Assembly (NCBI GenBank): GCA_038501195.1
Contig: JBBPUQ010000002.1
Location: forward strand, 4,511,501 to 4,575,500
Length of the DNA stretch: 64,000 nt
Source of the DNA: Nemania diffusa
Taxonomy: Eukaryota > Ascomycota > Sordariomycetes > Xylariales > Xylariaceae
Direction: 5' to 3'
Every line of letters begins with the position of its first letter. Within the stretch, counting starts at the first letter, position 1. Shown here one piece after another: positions 1-15,414 of the stretch. Both the position numbers and the translations under genes were made by a program. Below the pieces are notes generated by a model. That model saw nothing but the letters and a program-made list of their open reading frames with translations, was not told the DNA's origin and ran no database searches.

Positions 1-2157
<2,157 letters not shown>

Positions 2158-4289
2158 TTAGCTAACAACCTCGGCTGCTCACACACTACGCATATGATTT
2201 TTTGATGATCGGAATGATTCGGGGAAATGGTCTGGGTAAAAACGGCGGTGATAGATCTCAAGGTTGCTATTGAGAAATAAAAACATAATAACCAGGAACA
2301 ACAATAATGTCGTGTTGTAGATATATGCTGGTCGCCTAATGCCGTGTCGGCGGAAATCGTAACGTTATTTTCGTTTAAGACTATCTACTACATAACCCAG
2401 ACAGCAGATGAGTAGTAGCTGGCGCTCCATAAATACGGAATATCCCGTGATCATGTTCCGATTACCGAACATACCCTGGGTAGCGACAATACGGAAGAAC
2501 CTCTTTAGTGGTCGCCTTCTACGTATGTTGAATCTGAACCTCGATATCTAATATTAGTGCACAACATTATACGAACATTCGCCTTGAGTTTCTGATAGGT
2601 CTGTTATGACGATTAGGATCTTCGACCGCTTACTTACATCCCGTCGAACTGTTAAACATATCCTGCCCTTGCTTGGGTTATGCCTTGACATTTGTTCAAC
2701 GCGGATAGTGATGCCTTGTGAACATTCTACTGCCTTTTTATATCGAACAGACTGCCCTCCGGTCAGTGCTTCATGAGTCTCTAGCCTTAACCGAGACTAC
2801 GCTATCCTCGAGAATAGACATTAAGGTTGAGGCGAGTTTATCTAGTGAAATAAGCATCGGGAAGGAAACCTACATACGCGGTCTAACCCGGATGTGACGC
2901 GGGTTTGGTCGAGCACCATACCGCGTGATATTGCATGACGTTTACGTAGGACCATCAGCCTCCGGTACATGAACATGTGTTGTGGTTTAAACATCGTTGA
3001 CGAATGCAGCGGTGGGGCTATCGGGACCTTTTAGCAATCTGTATTGGGTTGCAATCTCTGGCGCTAGTCCGAATGTAGAGATGCCGGTGCCTCAGGGGAG
3101 GAAATTTGGGAGCGATGGCGTATGTAGACTGAGATTGGCGGGAGATTGGTGAATCTCATGGGCTATCTTTGTCGTATCTACGCAAAAGATGGTGTGTATT
3201 CTATCATTTACTGTATAGGTATTGTCATGACGAGATTTCCTGTAAGGCATACACATAATATGTCGTGTGGCGTGACATACTAAGACTTTTGACACGCGTT
3301 GCTAGAAGGGGTAATAGAACTAGCATAATGTAGGCATTTCAAGTCATATGGATTGGAGCATTATAATTACGACAGACTTTTTTTTTATATTTAGTATGGC
3401 TAGCTAGATTCAATATTGTACTCAATGGCTACGTATTAAGGGTTGAGATACACTTATGTATGTAGAAGCTGTTCAACAACATACTCTTTAGCGATCTACT
3501 CATGACTCGCCGACGCTAATAAAAGTGCTAGAGACCTCTAGCATTTTGACGGTCAATAGATTCCAGCATACACGAGTATCAAGGATGTGAGCTATGCGTT
3601 TAATGACTTGTCTGGTGTTTACTACTTTTCAACAGTTAGCAAGATCCGTAGCGGGCTAGCGGAAATGTTGAAGAGCGAGGTCGAATCCGAATCAGAAGTC
3701 CGATTAATACATTTCAGGTCAAAAGACCCGATGATATAAGAGGTACCAGAAAATAAAATAAATGTGGTGTATCATCATTGGAAGCAGAGGGTGGAGTTGG
3801 GAGAGATGGAAGTTCAGTAGACAGACATACCTGTAGGTTGCTCATTGTATGGTATCAAGTGCGTATCAAAAGTAACTCTGAACGGTTTACTCAGTCAGAC
3901 GAGAAGCTGGAAGCCTACCACTTGATGCATTAAATGCGCTGCTGGGCAGTTATTGCTTTCTCTTCTGCCTGTCAAGGTTGAATGGAAGAAAAAGTCTGCG
4001 AAGCCTTTGCTCTCAAATAAAATTATCTTAGTAGGAAAAAGCGGCAGATTCTCGGCTTTTGTTGAACTTGGTTGGGTAAGTGCTGGTGGAGACGCAGAAA
4101 GCTTGGACCACTCTTATCAAGTGCCTATCGACACCCACAAACCTCATCCACCCACCTGAAATTTCGCACACCTAAATTGCTAGCCGCGATTCAACTTTCT
4201 GCGACCTTTCAACCTCTCTCGACCGAGACAAATCGACAACCGCTCTTCGCCCAACTCCACGTCCACCGACAAAAACCAATACCGCCAAG
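2158..4289. other. Intergenic region, no gene seen
   Basis: About 2.1 kb between enolase and RPS13. No reading frame above about 85 codons shows coding character on either strand, and no RNA gene was recognised. The last 130 bases (about 4160-4289) are C-rich with many CAAC/CTCT words and probably form the RPS13 leader. Confidence 0.6.
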
Positions 4290-5673
<1,384 letters not shown>

Positions 5674-5976
5674 ACGTGAAATGATATTCTGATATGGAAC
5701 GACCTGGGCATGGAGTTCGTGGACCTGGAGAGGTATTGCTTTTTAAGGCACCCAAAAATCACTTGGCTCTAGTCATTCGAGATAAATGAATATGGCCACT
5801 TAACAATGAGATCGCAAAAGAATCTCGCAATCAATTCTGTAAAACTTTCCCTAAAAAGCAATGGTATCAATCGTGAAAACCTAAAAACACTGTATGCGCA
5901 TTGCAGAGCCTAATCTAATCCATCTTTTCCCGTCCCCAGAACTCCGAAATTATGCAACCCTATCGTTATCGCTGTT
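5674..5976. other. Convergent 3' spacer between RPS13 and SDC1
   Basis: About 300 bases separate the two facing stop codons. Nothing coding is seen, and it presumably holds both 3'UTRs and polyadenylation signals. Confidence 0.6.
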
Positions 5977-6619
5977 CTATGTTTCGAACTCCTTGGAGCG
6001 TTCGATGAGGAATTCGCCTAGAACTCGTAGTGGATCCTTGGGCCTAAATTAAAGAAAATGAGTGACTTTTTCGGCGACGCAGGGATAATATTAAACTCAC
6101 TGGTCCTTGGCAAGCTGCTTCATGCCCTCCAGCAGGTGAGCAGTAACTTTGCTGTTTAAGTATTGCCGAACAGGTGCACCGTGGGCCGGGGCGGCGTCGG
6201 GCATGGTGAAAGCGGGGTCGGGGTGTTGAGAGGCAGCGCGCGATGTGTTCTCTTGGCCATTGGTGCGCAGAGGTGTGCCGATTCGCGCTGGCGCAGGGCT
6301 GGGCGCATTGGTTGAAGGCGCGGCGGGTGCTGGGGACTGCGAATCGATAGCACATCTTATTAGCCACGAACCTTTTCATGCCTACAACAGCAACTATAGC
6401 GATATGCGGACAACTTACGGGAGCTTGGTCAATGCTAGAGGCGTCCATCATTGTGATATCCTTATTGCTTGGCTCCGTCGTGGGCGCAACGGTATGTGGC
6501 TCCGTGATCGTTGAGGATTCTGCTGGCTGGCTTTGCGCAATCGTGGGCGCGGGCGCGGCGGATTGGGGCTGGCCGTACGTGGGTACGGGAACTGGGGTTT
6601 GAGGGATATCGTCTGCCAT
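5977..6619 (-). CDS. SDC1: COMPASS complex subunit Sdc1 (DPY-30 domain)
   Basis: Subunit of the Set1/COMPASS histone H3-K4 methyltransferase. Three exons read on the minus strand: 6619-6419, 6336-6101 and 6043-5977. Together they give 167 residues. Donors GTAAGT and GTGAGT and acceptors CAG and TAG are canonical. The first two-thirds is a low-complexity Pro/Ala/Thr/Ser tail. The last 45 or so residues form the DPY-30 dimerisation helices: PVRQYLNSKVTAHLLEGMKQ, then LAKDQPKDPLRVLGEFLIER. This matches the family pattern of VRxYL followed by a helix, P-x-DP and an L-x-x-FL helix. Start chosen at MADDIPQTP, the first ATG of the first exon. The gene is divergent from FAN1, with 345 bases between start codons. 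Confidence 0.9.
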
Positions 6620-6964
6620 GCTGGGCGAATTGGATTGGTATTGGAAGGAAGAATTTGATAAATGAGTTTGTCGTAGATGGAGGGAGCGGTAGAGTGGTAA
6701 GTTATTAAGGTGAGAGCGTGGGGAAAGCCGGCGGGAGTTAAACGTCCCGGGTAGGAGCGGGCCAATACACTGTTGCGTGCCGTAGATAAGTAGCTTTGTA
6801 GGCATTTATCTAGAATTAGATACACGCTATCACGTGACCACGCGTTGCCCTTTCAAGCCCCCATTAGAGCAACCGCGCGATTTCCTTGTCCCCTCCCTAT
6901 TCAGTCCTACCTACTGACTACAAGTTTTTATGGCCTTGGGGGGTCAGCCGTTTACAATGATACC
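6620..6964. promoter_or_regulatory. Bidirectional promoter SDC1 / FAN1
   Basis: A 345-base spacer separates the divergent start codons of SDC1 (-) and FAN1 (+). It contains a CACGTGAC E-box-like word around 6832-6839 and a further CACG nearby. Shared control is an inference from the geometry. Confidence 0.5.
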
Positions 6965-9609
6965 ATGATGGATGCCTTCCTCAAAAGGGCGAATTCTACA
7001 AATCGCTCTGCCCCTCAAAGGATACCGTCCTTGAAAGAGAAACCTGCTCAGGTAGCGGGTGAACGTCCCAATAAGAAGGTAAAACGAGAGGAGACGCAGG
7101 GAAGCGACCTAGATTCATCCGAATACCAGATTGATACTCCGCCGCTGAAATCACGGCCTGATGCGCGAAGGCATAACGCTCCTGGTAGCCCCGCGGATGA
7201 TGACGTAGCTGAAAGGTCGGAAACTGAAGACGCTCACGTGTCTGGACCAACTGCTATCGAAAGCTCACTACCTGAGATCAAACCTGACGAGCAAGCAATT
7301 GAGGAGTACTATAACTTCAAGGCCTCCCAAGAGAATGAATCTAGTGGCGCTTCGTCCAGGCTTAACTCTCGAACGTGGGTACGGGGCAAAAGCTCCCTCT
7401 ATGTCGATGCTTTCAACCTCGCTCTTGATACTGTTCTTGACGAAGAGGCTCATCTCTTTGACGACAAGGAGCAACGAGTCTTTGAAGAGTGGAGGTCTCT
7501 TGGCTATGAGGCTCAGTTCTTGTATGCATGCAAGCTCCCGATTCTCGACTCCTTATATTCTAATTGCTCCTTAGATATGTGCGCTTGTTCCTGAGGAAAA
7601 CATCCTCGTGGCATCGCATCTCCCGGTTGAACTACTACAATGATATTACCGATACTGAAGCGGCCGTAAACACGCTACAGAAGCATCGAGATCTTCCTAG
7701 AGAGGCTTCTCCAGAGCATTCTCTCTCTGTTCCTCTACACTCCGATCTTAGTAATTTCATTGAAGAACTATGTGTTTTTAGGGACACGTTCATATTTGCT
7801 GATGCCTCCGAAGATTTTATTGATAATGTGGAGGAGGCCGTGACGCTTTTGAGCTTAGATGAAGTGAAAGCTCTAGCTAAGGAAGCTAAAGTCCAAGGCA
7901 AAAATAAGGCTGATTTAGCAAAGGCTATTTGCAGAATGAGCAGCCAACAGGCCGGTCTATTGTCAATGGGCCTTCTAAGGGCGGATACCCCTGGCTCTGT
8001 TAGCTCATCTGGACAAAACACACCTGATGCGCAATCTCCTGCTCCCGGTTTTGGGGACGATGGAAATAGGCGAAAGCATTTCCTGGATAAGATTCTGGCC
8101 ACGACTGGTCCTTGTGTGAGGCTTTCTTTATCTGTTTTTAAATTGTTCGAACGAGTCCATCTCGTTTTCTATAGGTCTACAGAGTGGACAGAGAAGTCTC
8201 TAACGACGATCATCTTGGCCAAAATTTCGAGACGGAATTTCCCTTCCTATATTGTCAGCAGATCATCTAGCATCTTCGCATCTCGGGCGCAACTTTTGGA
8301 ATTCGAAACTGCTATGAGATCTGAACATGCAGTAGATAATATTCTAGAGTTTAACGGTCCTATCACAGAGACAGGCCTTCGAAAAGTGGTTGACATTTTT
8401 GAGACGGTTTATCCGAGATGGAAATTTATTCTCCAAAAAGAGCGAGAAAAAGAAGAGCGAGTTTATGAGGCAGGTGAAGGTGCCTACCTGCGACGACTTA
8501 GTCCTGGGCATGCATATACACGCATAGTCCATAAAGCAACCCATACTCTTGGGCGACTGAAAGATCATAAGCGGGAGCATACGCTATTAACTGAGCTACT
8601 CGACCAGCGTCTTTTTCATTTGGCACGTCGGGGTTCCTGGTACCAACGTAAGGCTCTCCTGGAGGAACACTATATGCATGCCCTAGTACCACATTCAGCC
8701 TACACCAATCCTGAAAGACAGAAAAGCCACTGGAAAGCCACAGCGGTGGCCACCTGCGAGACAGCTCTTGAGGATCCCGACTGCCACCTGAAATATCATT
8801 ACGACCTGCAAAAGCGGTTGGTAAAACTTGAGAAGCAGCTTAAAATACCCTTGAGGCTACAGCATGATTTTGGTCACGTTCGGTTAAAACAACCAGAAGA
8901 GCACTACGCTGAAGGAATTCAACTAAAGAAGCTAGATGCTGTAGGTAAAAATGGGCGCGAGCCAAGTACGAAAACAATATGGATCGACGAAGCAGAAGGG
9001 GACAGCGAGTGTAGCGTGGAATCCATGTGTCTAAGTTGGTATAGGACCCAGGGCTGGAAAGGATATCACGCTGAAGGAGGCATTATACGGACTTTGTTCG
9101 CCTATCTGTTCTTCGATATTCTCTTCCTATACATTCCGAATGTCTTCCAAACAGCCTATCAAACATGTCCGCTAGATCTACACACAGATGCCTTCTATCC
9201 AACCCGAGCTTCGGAGATCAACCACCGATTAGTTGAGATTGCGAATGGAGGGGCTTCAAAACGGATCGATGAGGTCGATAAACGGGAGAGAGAAAAGCGT
9301 ACGTGTGTTGTCGGTCTCAACTGGGACTATGAGCTGGAAGACCTACTTGAGCTAGCCGATTGCTTCGACGGTGCTGCCCTCGCTACGGTTTGCAAGGTCA
9401 TGGCACAGGAGTATAGCCAAAGGGGTGGTGGCATTCCTGATTTAATCCTGTGGAGGAGCAAACCGCAGAAGGAATGCATGTTCGCCGAAGTCAAGAGTGC
9501 AAATGACCGCCTGAGTGACACCCAACGGCTTTGGATCCACGTTCTTACGGGAGCTGGATTGAGGGTAGCACTATGCAATGCAGTTGCGAAGGAAGTCAGG
9601 GAGCTCTAG
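6965..9609 (+). CDS. FAN1: Fanconi-associated nuclease 1 homologue (VRR-NUC domain)
   Basis: Structure-specific 5' flap endonuclease/exonuclease acting in DNA interstrand-crosslink repair. Exons 6965-7521 and 7575-9609 give 863 residues. The 53-base intron (donor GTATGC, acceptor TAG) joins QFL to YVRLFLRKTSSWHR. Features in order: a charged, disordered N-terminus with a short basic stretch; the family core YVRLFLRKTSSWHRI; a SAP-like segment (SLDEVKALAKEAKVQGKNKA); GPCVRL...LVFYRSTEWTEKSL; a helical TPR-like middle; and the C-terminal VRR-NUC nuclease with GGGIPDLILW (Asp about 808) and AEVKSANDRLSDTQRLWI (Glu about 824, Lys about 826). All expected catalytic residues are present. The first in-frame ATG after an upstream ATG-free stretch is 6965. 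The intron-like words near 8115-8174 are read through, because the frame there encodes conserved family sequence. Confidence 0.93.
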
Positions 9610-12600
9610 CACGAACCAGTCAAGATTGCAGTTGTCCAGAACCCCGCCTCTCTATTCCTTCGCTCGCACGAGTCAAGTCTAAGGTCTCTAGTTCTAGATG
9701 TCGGCTCGACATGTAATTAAAACAACTGAACTACCGCCAGCACGCAATCCTTATCCTCTCAATTTTCCTGTTGGCTCGACATGAGTACTAGTTTCACAAC
9801 GGATTCTCAACCATCAACCAACAAGACGGATGCATGCGCTCTATCTGTGTATCACACAGATACCAACATAATAGTGTTCAATCTTACAGGTCTATAATAG
9901 ACCGTAATATCTCGAGAGCTACTTACTGCTATAGAACTCGTCACATTTAGGACGTCCAGGAAGTGAATCCTACAATCTACGGGCTGTCTAGCAAGCAGGT
10001 GTTTGGTATCTCACCGCCCTCCGAATCTCCAGTAATGGGAACACCAGAGAGATTTGGCATGGCCTTGGATTAGATAACATCCTAAGTCGCGACTTGCTTG
10101 CTTCGTTATTGCATATGCCCATGTCGTAGGAAGTATTCAAGAGTCACGACGGTATGTCAGGGTAATCGCTTGAAACATAACCTTGTTGCATGGAAATATG
10201 CGTCTTCCGTTTCATCGTCCCTGTCCTCACTGTATCCCAGTTTGAAACTCAGTGGGGGTGTTCATTACCATCACCTACAAGTTGCTGCGCTTTTGCCCAT
10301 TCGGGAGAGGGTTCTCTCGGAGAATAAGTTAGTTCCATTCAGAGAAACATACTCTGTACTCGATTAGGAGCGGGTATAATATCTCGACTAAGACTGAGAG
10401 ACGCCCCAGTATAGTCAGAAACACAAACACTATAGTGATGGAACCTAGTACGGGATCCAACTCTTGTCCTAGCACGGCAAAAAACAACACTGGAACGCAA
10501 GTCACACGGCGAGGAATGAACGGGAGCATATAATGAGTGTTTCGCAGAGTAGCTTACTCAAGTCTTCTGGAGGTTACTAATGCCGCACTGCATCAAGGCG
10601 CACATCCCAGTCGAGCAATGGTCGAATAAGCTACTGCGGCTCCGTCACATCACCACTGCATTAACAGGTCTTGGACCTTTGCCCGAACAGCGTACGTGCG
10701 GAGCTAGCAGGTGTGATGTTGGCCTCAACAACTTAATGACTCAAAGTCGCCCGCCTACTATGCTTTGGGAGTACGCTGCTTACTCTGGCCGTATCAAGCA
10801 GATGAGTGTAAAGTCCATTATTAGTACCGAAGTGTCGAGAACTTGATGTATCCTCTAGAAATTAATACGTCCACCAGCAGAAAACACATTAGGATTTGCT
10901 ACCCTATCTATCCGAGCTAGTTGTACGCAGTAGCTCGTGCCATGGACTCTTGCGACCGAAGGATGCCTGTTTACGCTATAGTAGTTGTGTTGGGCCCTCA
11001 TCCTCCAAGTCGTACCTGCCGCGTTACTCATGCATACGAATGTTTTCACAGTCGATCAATGCGATATGGTGGTTGGTCTGGTCGCTTCAACGGCAACCAT
11101 CCGCATGGCCAGACAGGGAATCGACAAGGCAACCACAACTCACCGCCGGCAGATGACTCCCTTGCTGTTCCAGGGAACGTTGTCTATCGTGATCTCTTGG
11201 AGGAGAAGAGAAGAGAAGAGTAGACGTTCCTCGCCATCCATGTTGTTCTTTCATGACAAAAGCCCTCTCTAATATCGTTTCCATCACCTTCCTAGCTTGT
11301 CGTGCCCCTAGCTCCTCGAACCGGGAGTTTCTACACATGGTATTTGGCACTTACCTAGGTTAGAGATGGCCGAGCGCACAGCCTGCCTTAAGAATGCCCA
11401 TGTCGTGGGCGCTTAAATGCTTGTGGCAGCACCCAATAGACGCTCGCGATGTCAAGATATTCGGAGCGGTGGGGATGAATAACTCGTCATGCACGTCACA
11501 AAAGGTGCCCATTAATTTACCCCTCCTGCCAGCCACTCCGTTTCCTGTGAGCATAACATGTGATTGGCCAGATCGATCAGCAGGCCAGGCGCTTAAAAAG
11601 CGGGGGCCCATGCCACTAGCGACGCAGTTCCCAGGATTCTGGGATAAAGGACCATCGGCCAATCACGCCGCGGATCGGGAACCTAATGCTGCTCTTTGCT
11701 TGTGGGCGCGACGCTTACCTATTCTTCGTTTGCTTTTTCTCCCTACTCTCTTATGTCTCATGTCGTACCGTATCGCATCCTTTTGAGGCCTCTTCTTCGA
11801 AAAGTTGCTTTCGCCTACCCTACTCTAGCTAGCCTACAAACTTTAAGGCGGTGCTGGTGCTATGAAGATGACGAGATAATTAGGCGAGGCTATCGGTAGG
11901 ACCGGGGACATGGCCCTGGGCTAATTAGGTGCTTCATCTCGGCCTAGAAGCCGGTCCATCATCTACGCATGAATACATACTTTATGGTTCGTGCTTGCGG
12001 GGGAAAGCGGTATGTCTGGATAGGACTTTTGGGGGGTAAGGAAGGGAAAGAAGACCCGATGAGACCGATATGTAGTTCTCTGGGCGTTCTGGATGTGGGT
12101 TTGGGGGCCAAAGAGGCGGACCATTTGATTCGGTCGTGTCTTTTAGTCACCGATGTCCAAAAACAGGATTTCACCTGCAAACTCCCCTAATGAGCCGAAG
12201 GGGGGAGAAGAAGAAACAACAACAACAAATAAGCAAAGGAAAATTCCTCTCCCAAAGACTTGTAGCAACGAAATGGTAGTGAGTGATGGATAGTAAGAAA
12301 TGACGCACATCCCGCGGTTCACCATCGTCATTAACCTCATCATCCCCAGTATGATCTACACGTCTACTACTATAGGGGTATAAGGCCCATCCACACTGGT
12401 CTATTCTGGCTTAGATCTGAGCTTACTGACTGCTTAACTAACTGACTAACCTACCTGGTCTGCCCGGCCCTCTCTAGCGGTCATGTCTCGCGTGGTCACA
12501 AAAATAAACTCACAGAGGCAAGAAACGAGGAGAGGGGCCGGGGGGTGCGGTTGTGTGTGTGTGGAAGAGAGCGAGACGCAAAGGACTTGCGTAAGAACTT

Positions 12601-12948
12601 AATGTGAGTACGAACAGCTTCTCAAGCCAGCCAGTCGGACTCGAGGCACCCCCCTCATCGAAAAGCCAACGACACGAGCTCCGGCCAATCACCGCGGTTC
12701 CCGGGTCACGTAACTCGCCCACTTAGGAAACTTCCGTTTTATTTTTTATTTTTTATTTGTTTTTTTTTTCTATTGCTGCCTTGCTTACAGTCCCGGTTTG
12801 TCCTGTTACGTACGTTATAAGCAGGCAGGCAAGCAAGGTGCGCACAGCTAGCTCGTAGCTACTTACAGCCAAGCCCCATCGAAAGGCCCCGAGGGAACCA
12901 AAGAGACGTCGGGCGTTGACCGAAAAATAAGCGCAACACGTGTTGCGA

Positions 12949-12998
12949 CTGTTGTTGTTGTTGTTACTACTGCTAATGCTGCTGCTGCTGCTGCCGCC
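12949..12998. repeat. GTT/GCT trinucleotide microsatellite
   Basis: Five or six GTT units are followed, after an interruption, by GCT units. It lies in non-coding DNA. Confidence 0.9.
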
Positions 12999-13644
12999 GT
13001 TGTTTATTATGATGTTTTTGTCAAACGATAGTACGTGTAACGAATAGAATACGTTTGGAGGGCCAGGAGGGCAAAATAAACAAGATAGGCCGCATTTGAG
13101 GTCGCCTCTCGCTCCTCTTCGCTGCAGGAGGCTCCGGACGCTTACAGCTCCAAGGTGTGCGCGCGATTTGATTTGACGGATTTTGTATTTTATTTTTTTG
13201 CCCTCCTCCTCCCTTTCCCCCCCAAAGTAATATGTCTCCTTGCGCTGTTTGTCGGTGTAAGCAAATCATAGATCAAATGAGTCACTAGTAGAAGGCGAAC
13301 CAACGGATTGGAAGCATGGCGGCGAAGAGCATTTTGTAGTGGGTGGATATGGGATATCATTGGAGGTCTGCTTTATCTCGCTCTCTAATTCCGCACGCCA
13401 CAAACCCTGCGTCTCTCAAGCAGGCTGAGTGTACAAGTACCTAACATCGGCCAACTGCCATGTCTCTCTTTATCGCAGCTCAAATGGTGTGCGCTGTCCT
13501 AATGCTCACTCCTCCTTTCCCAGCCCGGCCAAACCCAGGCCTCCCCTCTTCCTCCTCTTGCTCCCCATTGGGTGTCTTTTCCCTTTCTTCATGCCCATGT
13601 CCCCGTCCCATGTCCCCGCGTGTATCATCCGAGAGACCCCATTT

Positions 13645-13670
13645 AAAATAAAATAAAATAAAATAAATAA
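13645..13670. repeat. AAAAT pentanucleotide microsatellite
   Basis: About five tandem AAAAT/AAATA units, non-coding. Confidence 0.9.
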
Positions 13671-14090
13671 CCACGAACGGGCAAGAATGCCCGGACCATT
13701 CCGCCATGGTATCGTGAGCTGGGGAATTGTTTGTTGTAAGACGCCGCCCAGCAACGCCGTTTAAACTCCTCCGACACCAAATCGCTGTGTGGGACATTTA
13801 AAAAATAAAATGATGGCCCCGTGACGTAAAATTCGTATCTGTTAACTCAAAACCCTGTTCTATTATTAGGGTAGGGTAGCGAGTCGGGTTGCAAGTCGTA
13901 GTCGTAGTAGGTAGATAGTATGATAGATCGTATGAACAAACGGAAAGGCGTTTTGTCTTGATGTCGTAGCTAGTGATAGTAGAGAAATAATTTGGCGATT
14001 CCACTCTCCTCGCTGGAGTTTACAAGTTCGTAGCAATTCAAGGGGTTTTTTTTTTGTCTTTTACTGTATTCGTGCATGCGCCACCTTCGC

Positions 14091-14852
14091 CTAAGATGAA
14101 GCCGTTGGCGTAGATATCTCCGTCTTCGTCGTCGTTGTCGTCGTCGTTGCCGCCAGTTTTTGGCAGTTCGAATGCGTTCTCCTCCGCTTGCCCTTGGGCG
14201 CGGGGTTCATCCGAGGTGTGTAAGTGACTGTCCGCGTCACGACCTCCCGAATATGCCGCACGCTTTTACTTGTCGGCTTATGTGCTCTACAGTCCTGCGA
14301 GTACCGAGCCTTTAGTGCTGCTTCCCAGTCGAAGTGTGATCTTGTTGACCGCGCGCTGAATGGTGACCGTATTGAAGCGCTCAAGGGTGACTCCATGGTC
14401 GACATAGCCGGTGATGGCGGGACCTTCAAGCTTGGGTAAGATGTTACGCTCATCGGTGGCGCAGACATCGGTTGGTTGGCGTACGGGCTTGCTGGGACAC
14501 CGGCAGGTGACCCAGATCCGCCGCACTTACATGAGCAGTCAGTTTGCGTACTGCTTGCTGTGGACGGCGGGGAGTCCTGCGCTGGGTCTTCCTCTGGTGT
14601 AGAACTGCCAGATGCTGATCTCTTGGCTGGCACGACAGGCGACTGGACTGACATAGCCTTCAGGAAATCCATGTAGGCTGTGGGCGGGCTAATGGGTGTC
14701 CTCGCGCTCCCAGGAAATTCCTCCTTGATAAAAGTCGGCAATGCTGAGAGCGGCGTCCTAGCCGATGCCGAGAGAGCAGACAGCTCAGACGGAAAGGTTG
14801 CGGTGACAGGCGTCTTCAACTGCGCGAGCTTTGGTTTAGTAGTTGCAGACAT
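14091..14852 (-). CDS. Conserved ascomycete Ser/Pro-rich protein of unknown function
   Basis: Single-exon frame of 253 residues, ATG at 14852, stop at 14091. I do not recognise a named domain. The sequence is rich in Ser, Thr, Pro and Ala and probably disordered. It contains two SARTP motifs (about residues 30-34 and 49-53); the second begins SARTPISPPTAYMDFLKAM, a motif I associate with uncharacterised fungal proteins. There is a short Cys cluster (CSCKC) near residue 108. A more ordered part near residues 180-230 (HFDWEAALKARYSQ ... VRHIREVVTRTVTYTPRMNP) is followed by a basic PKGKRRR patch that could be a nuclear localisation signal, then a Thr run. Codon-level coherence over 760 bases and the internal motifs argue for a real gene. 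A regulatory or nuclear role is only inference. Confidence 0.75.
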   Translation of the reverse strand: MSATTKPKLAQLKTPVTATFPSELSALSASARTPLSALPTFIKEEFPGSARTPISPPTAYMDFLKAMSVQSPVVPAKRSASGSSTPEEDPAQDSPPSTASSTQTDCSCKCGGSGSPAGVPASPYANQPMSAPPMSVTSYPSLKVPPSPAMSTMESPLSASIRSPFSARSTRSHFDWEAALKARYSQDCRAHKPTSKSVRHIREVVTRTVTYTPRMNPAPKGKRRRTHSNCQKLAATTTTTTTKTEISTPTASS

Positions 14853-15380
14853 GGTGGCGGCGGTATTAGTCCTTTCGAATGTTGTGGTATGGTGGTGAGT
14901 AGACGGTGGACTGATCTATGATCTCTGGTCTCTGGGAGCTATATGTCCTCTTGGATACTCTTCCTCCAGCCAAGTAAATGACTCCCAGGGGTGGTTGACT
15001 AGACACACAGAAGTCGCCGTGGGAATGCAAAAAGCCGGCACTTCACAAACAAGTGTGTAAGCAGCAGGTGGGAGGGAGAGCAGAGGTTATAATAATAATA
15101 ATATGTATGTAAGTAGGTACGTGTGGGATGATGGCAGGCCGGGGGGCGGTCCAGGGGTGACCGGGGGGTCTGATGTCAAACGGCGTGGGGAGTGGGCGCA
15201 AGGGCAAACCGAAACGAAACTGACGGCGCCAAACAAACAAGGAAATGTGACGGAATCCAGAGGGGTGGGTAGAAGGGGTGGATGGTGGGTGGATGGGTGG
15301 ATGGCTCGAGGTACGTAGTGTAAGTAGGTATGTAAGTAGGTACCTACTACTGTATTGTATTGTACGTATAAGTGTAGGTA

Positions 15381-15414
15381 TGGGATGAAAATGGGATAGG
15401 ATGGGATGGGATGG
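15381..15414. repeat. GGGAT-type microsatellite
   Basis: Imperfect tandem ATGGG/GATGG units, part of the low-complexity DNA upstream of the 253-residue gene. Confidence 0.8.

Larger units (their letters stand above)
9610..14090. other. Gene-free spacer, 4.5 kb
   Basis: No credible coding region was seen on either strand; open frames stay under about 130 codons and lack family signatures. From about 12.1 to 13.8 kb it becomes rich in purine/pyrimidine runs and simple repeats (GTT/GCT at 12949-12998, AAAAT at 13645-13670). The first part (9.7-11.3 kb) looks like random decayed sequence, possibly an old mobile-element remnant, but no ends could be identified. Confidence 0.5.

Noticed and set aside
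8102..8174. Possible second intron in FAN1 (GTGTGAGG ... CTATAG)
   Set aside because: The uninterrupted frame encodes conserved FAN1-family residues (RVHLVFYRSTEWTEKSL), while splicing would introduce a stop.
11540..11600. Shared words with 44140-44180 (CATG...GATTGGCCAGA)
   Set aside because: Only about 15 bases match and the flanks do not align, so no repeat family can be claimed.
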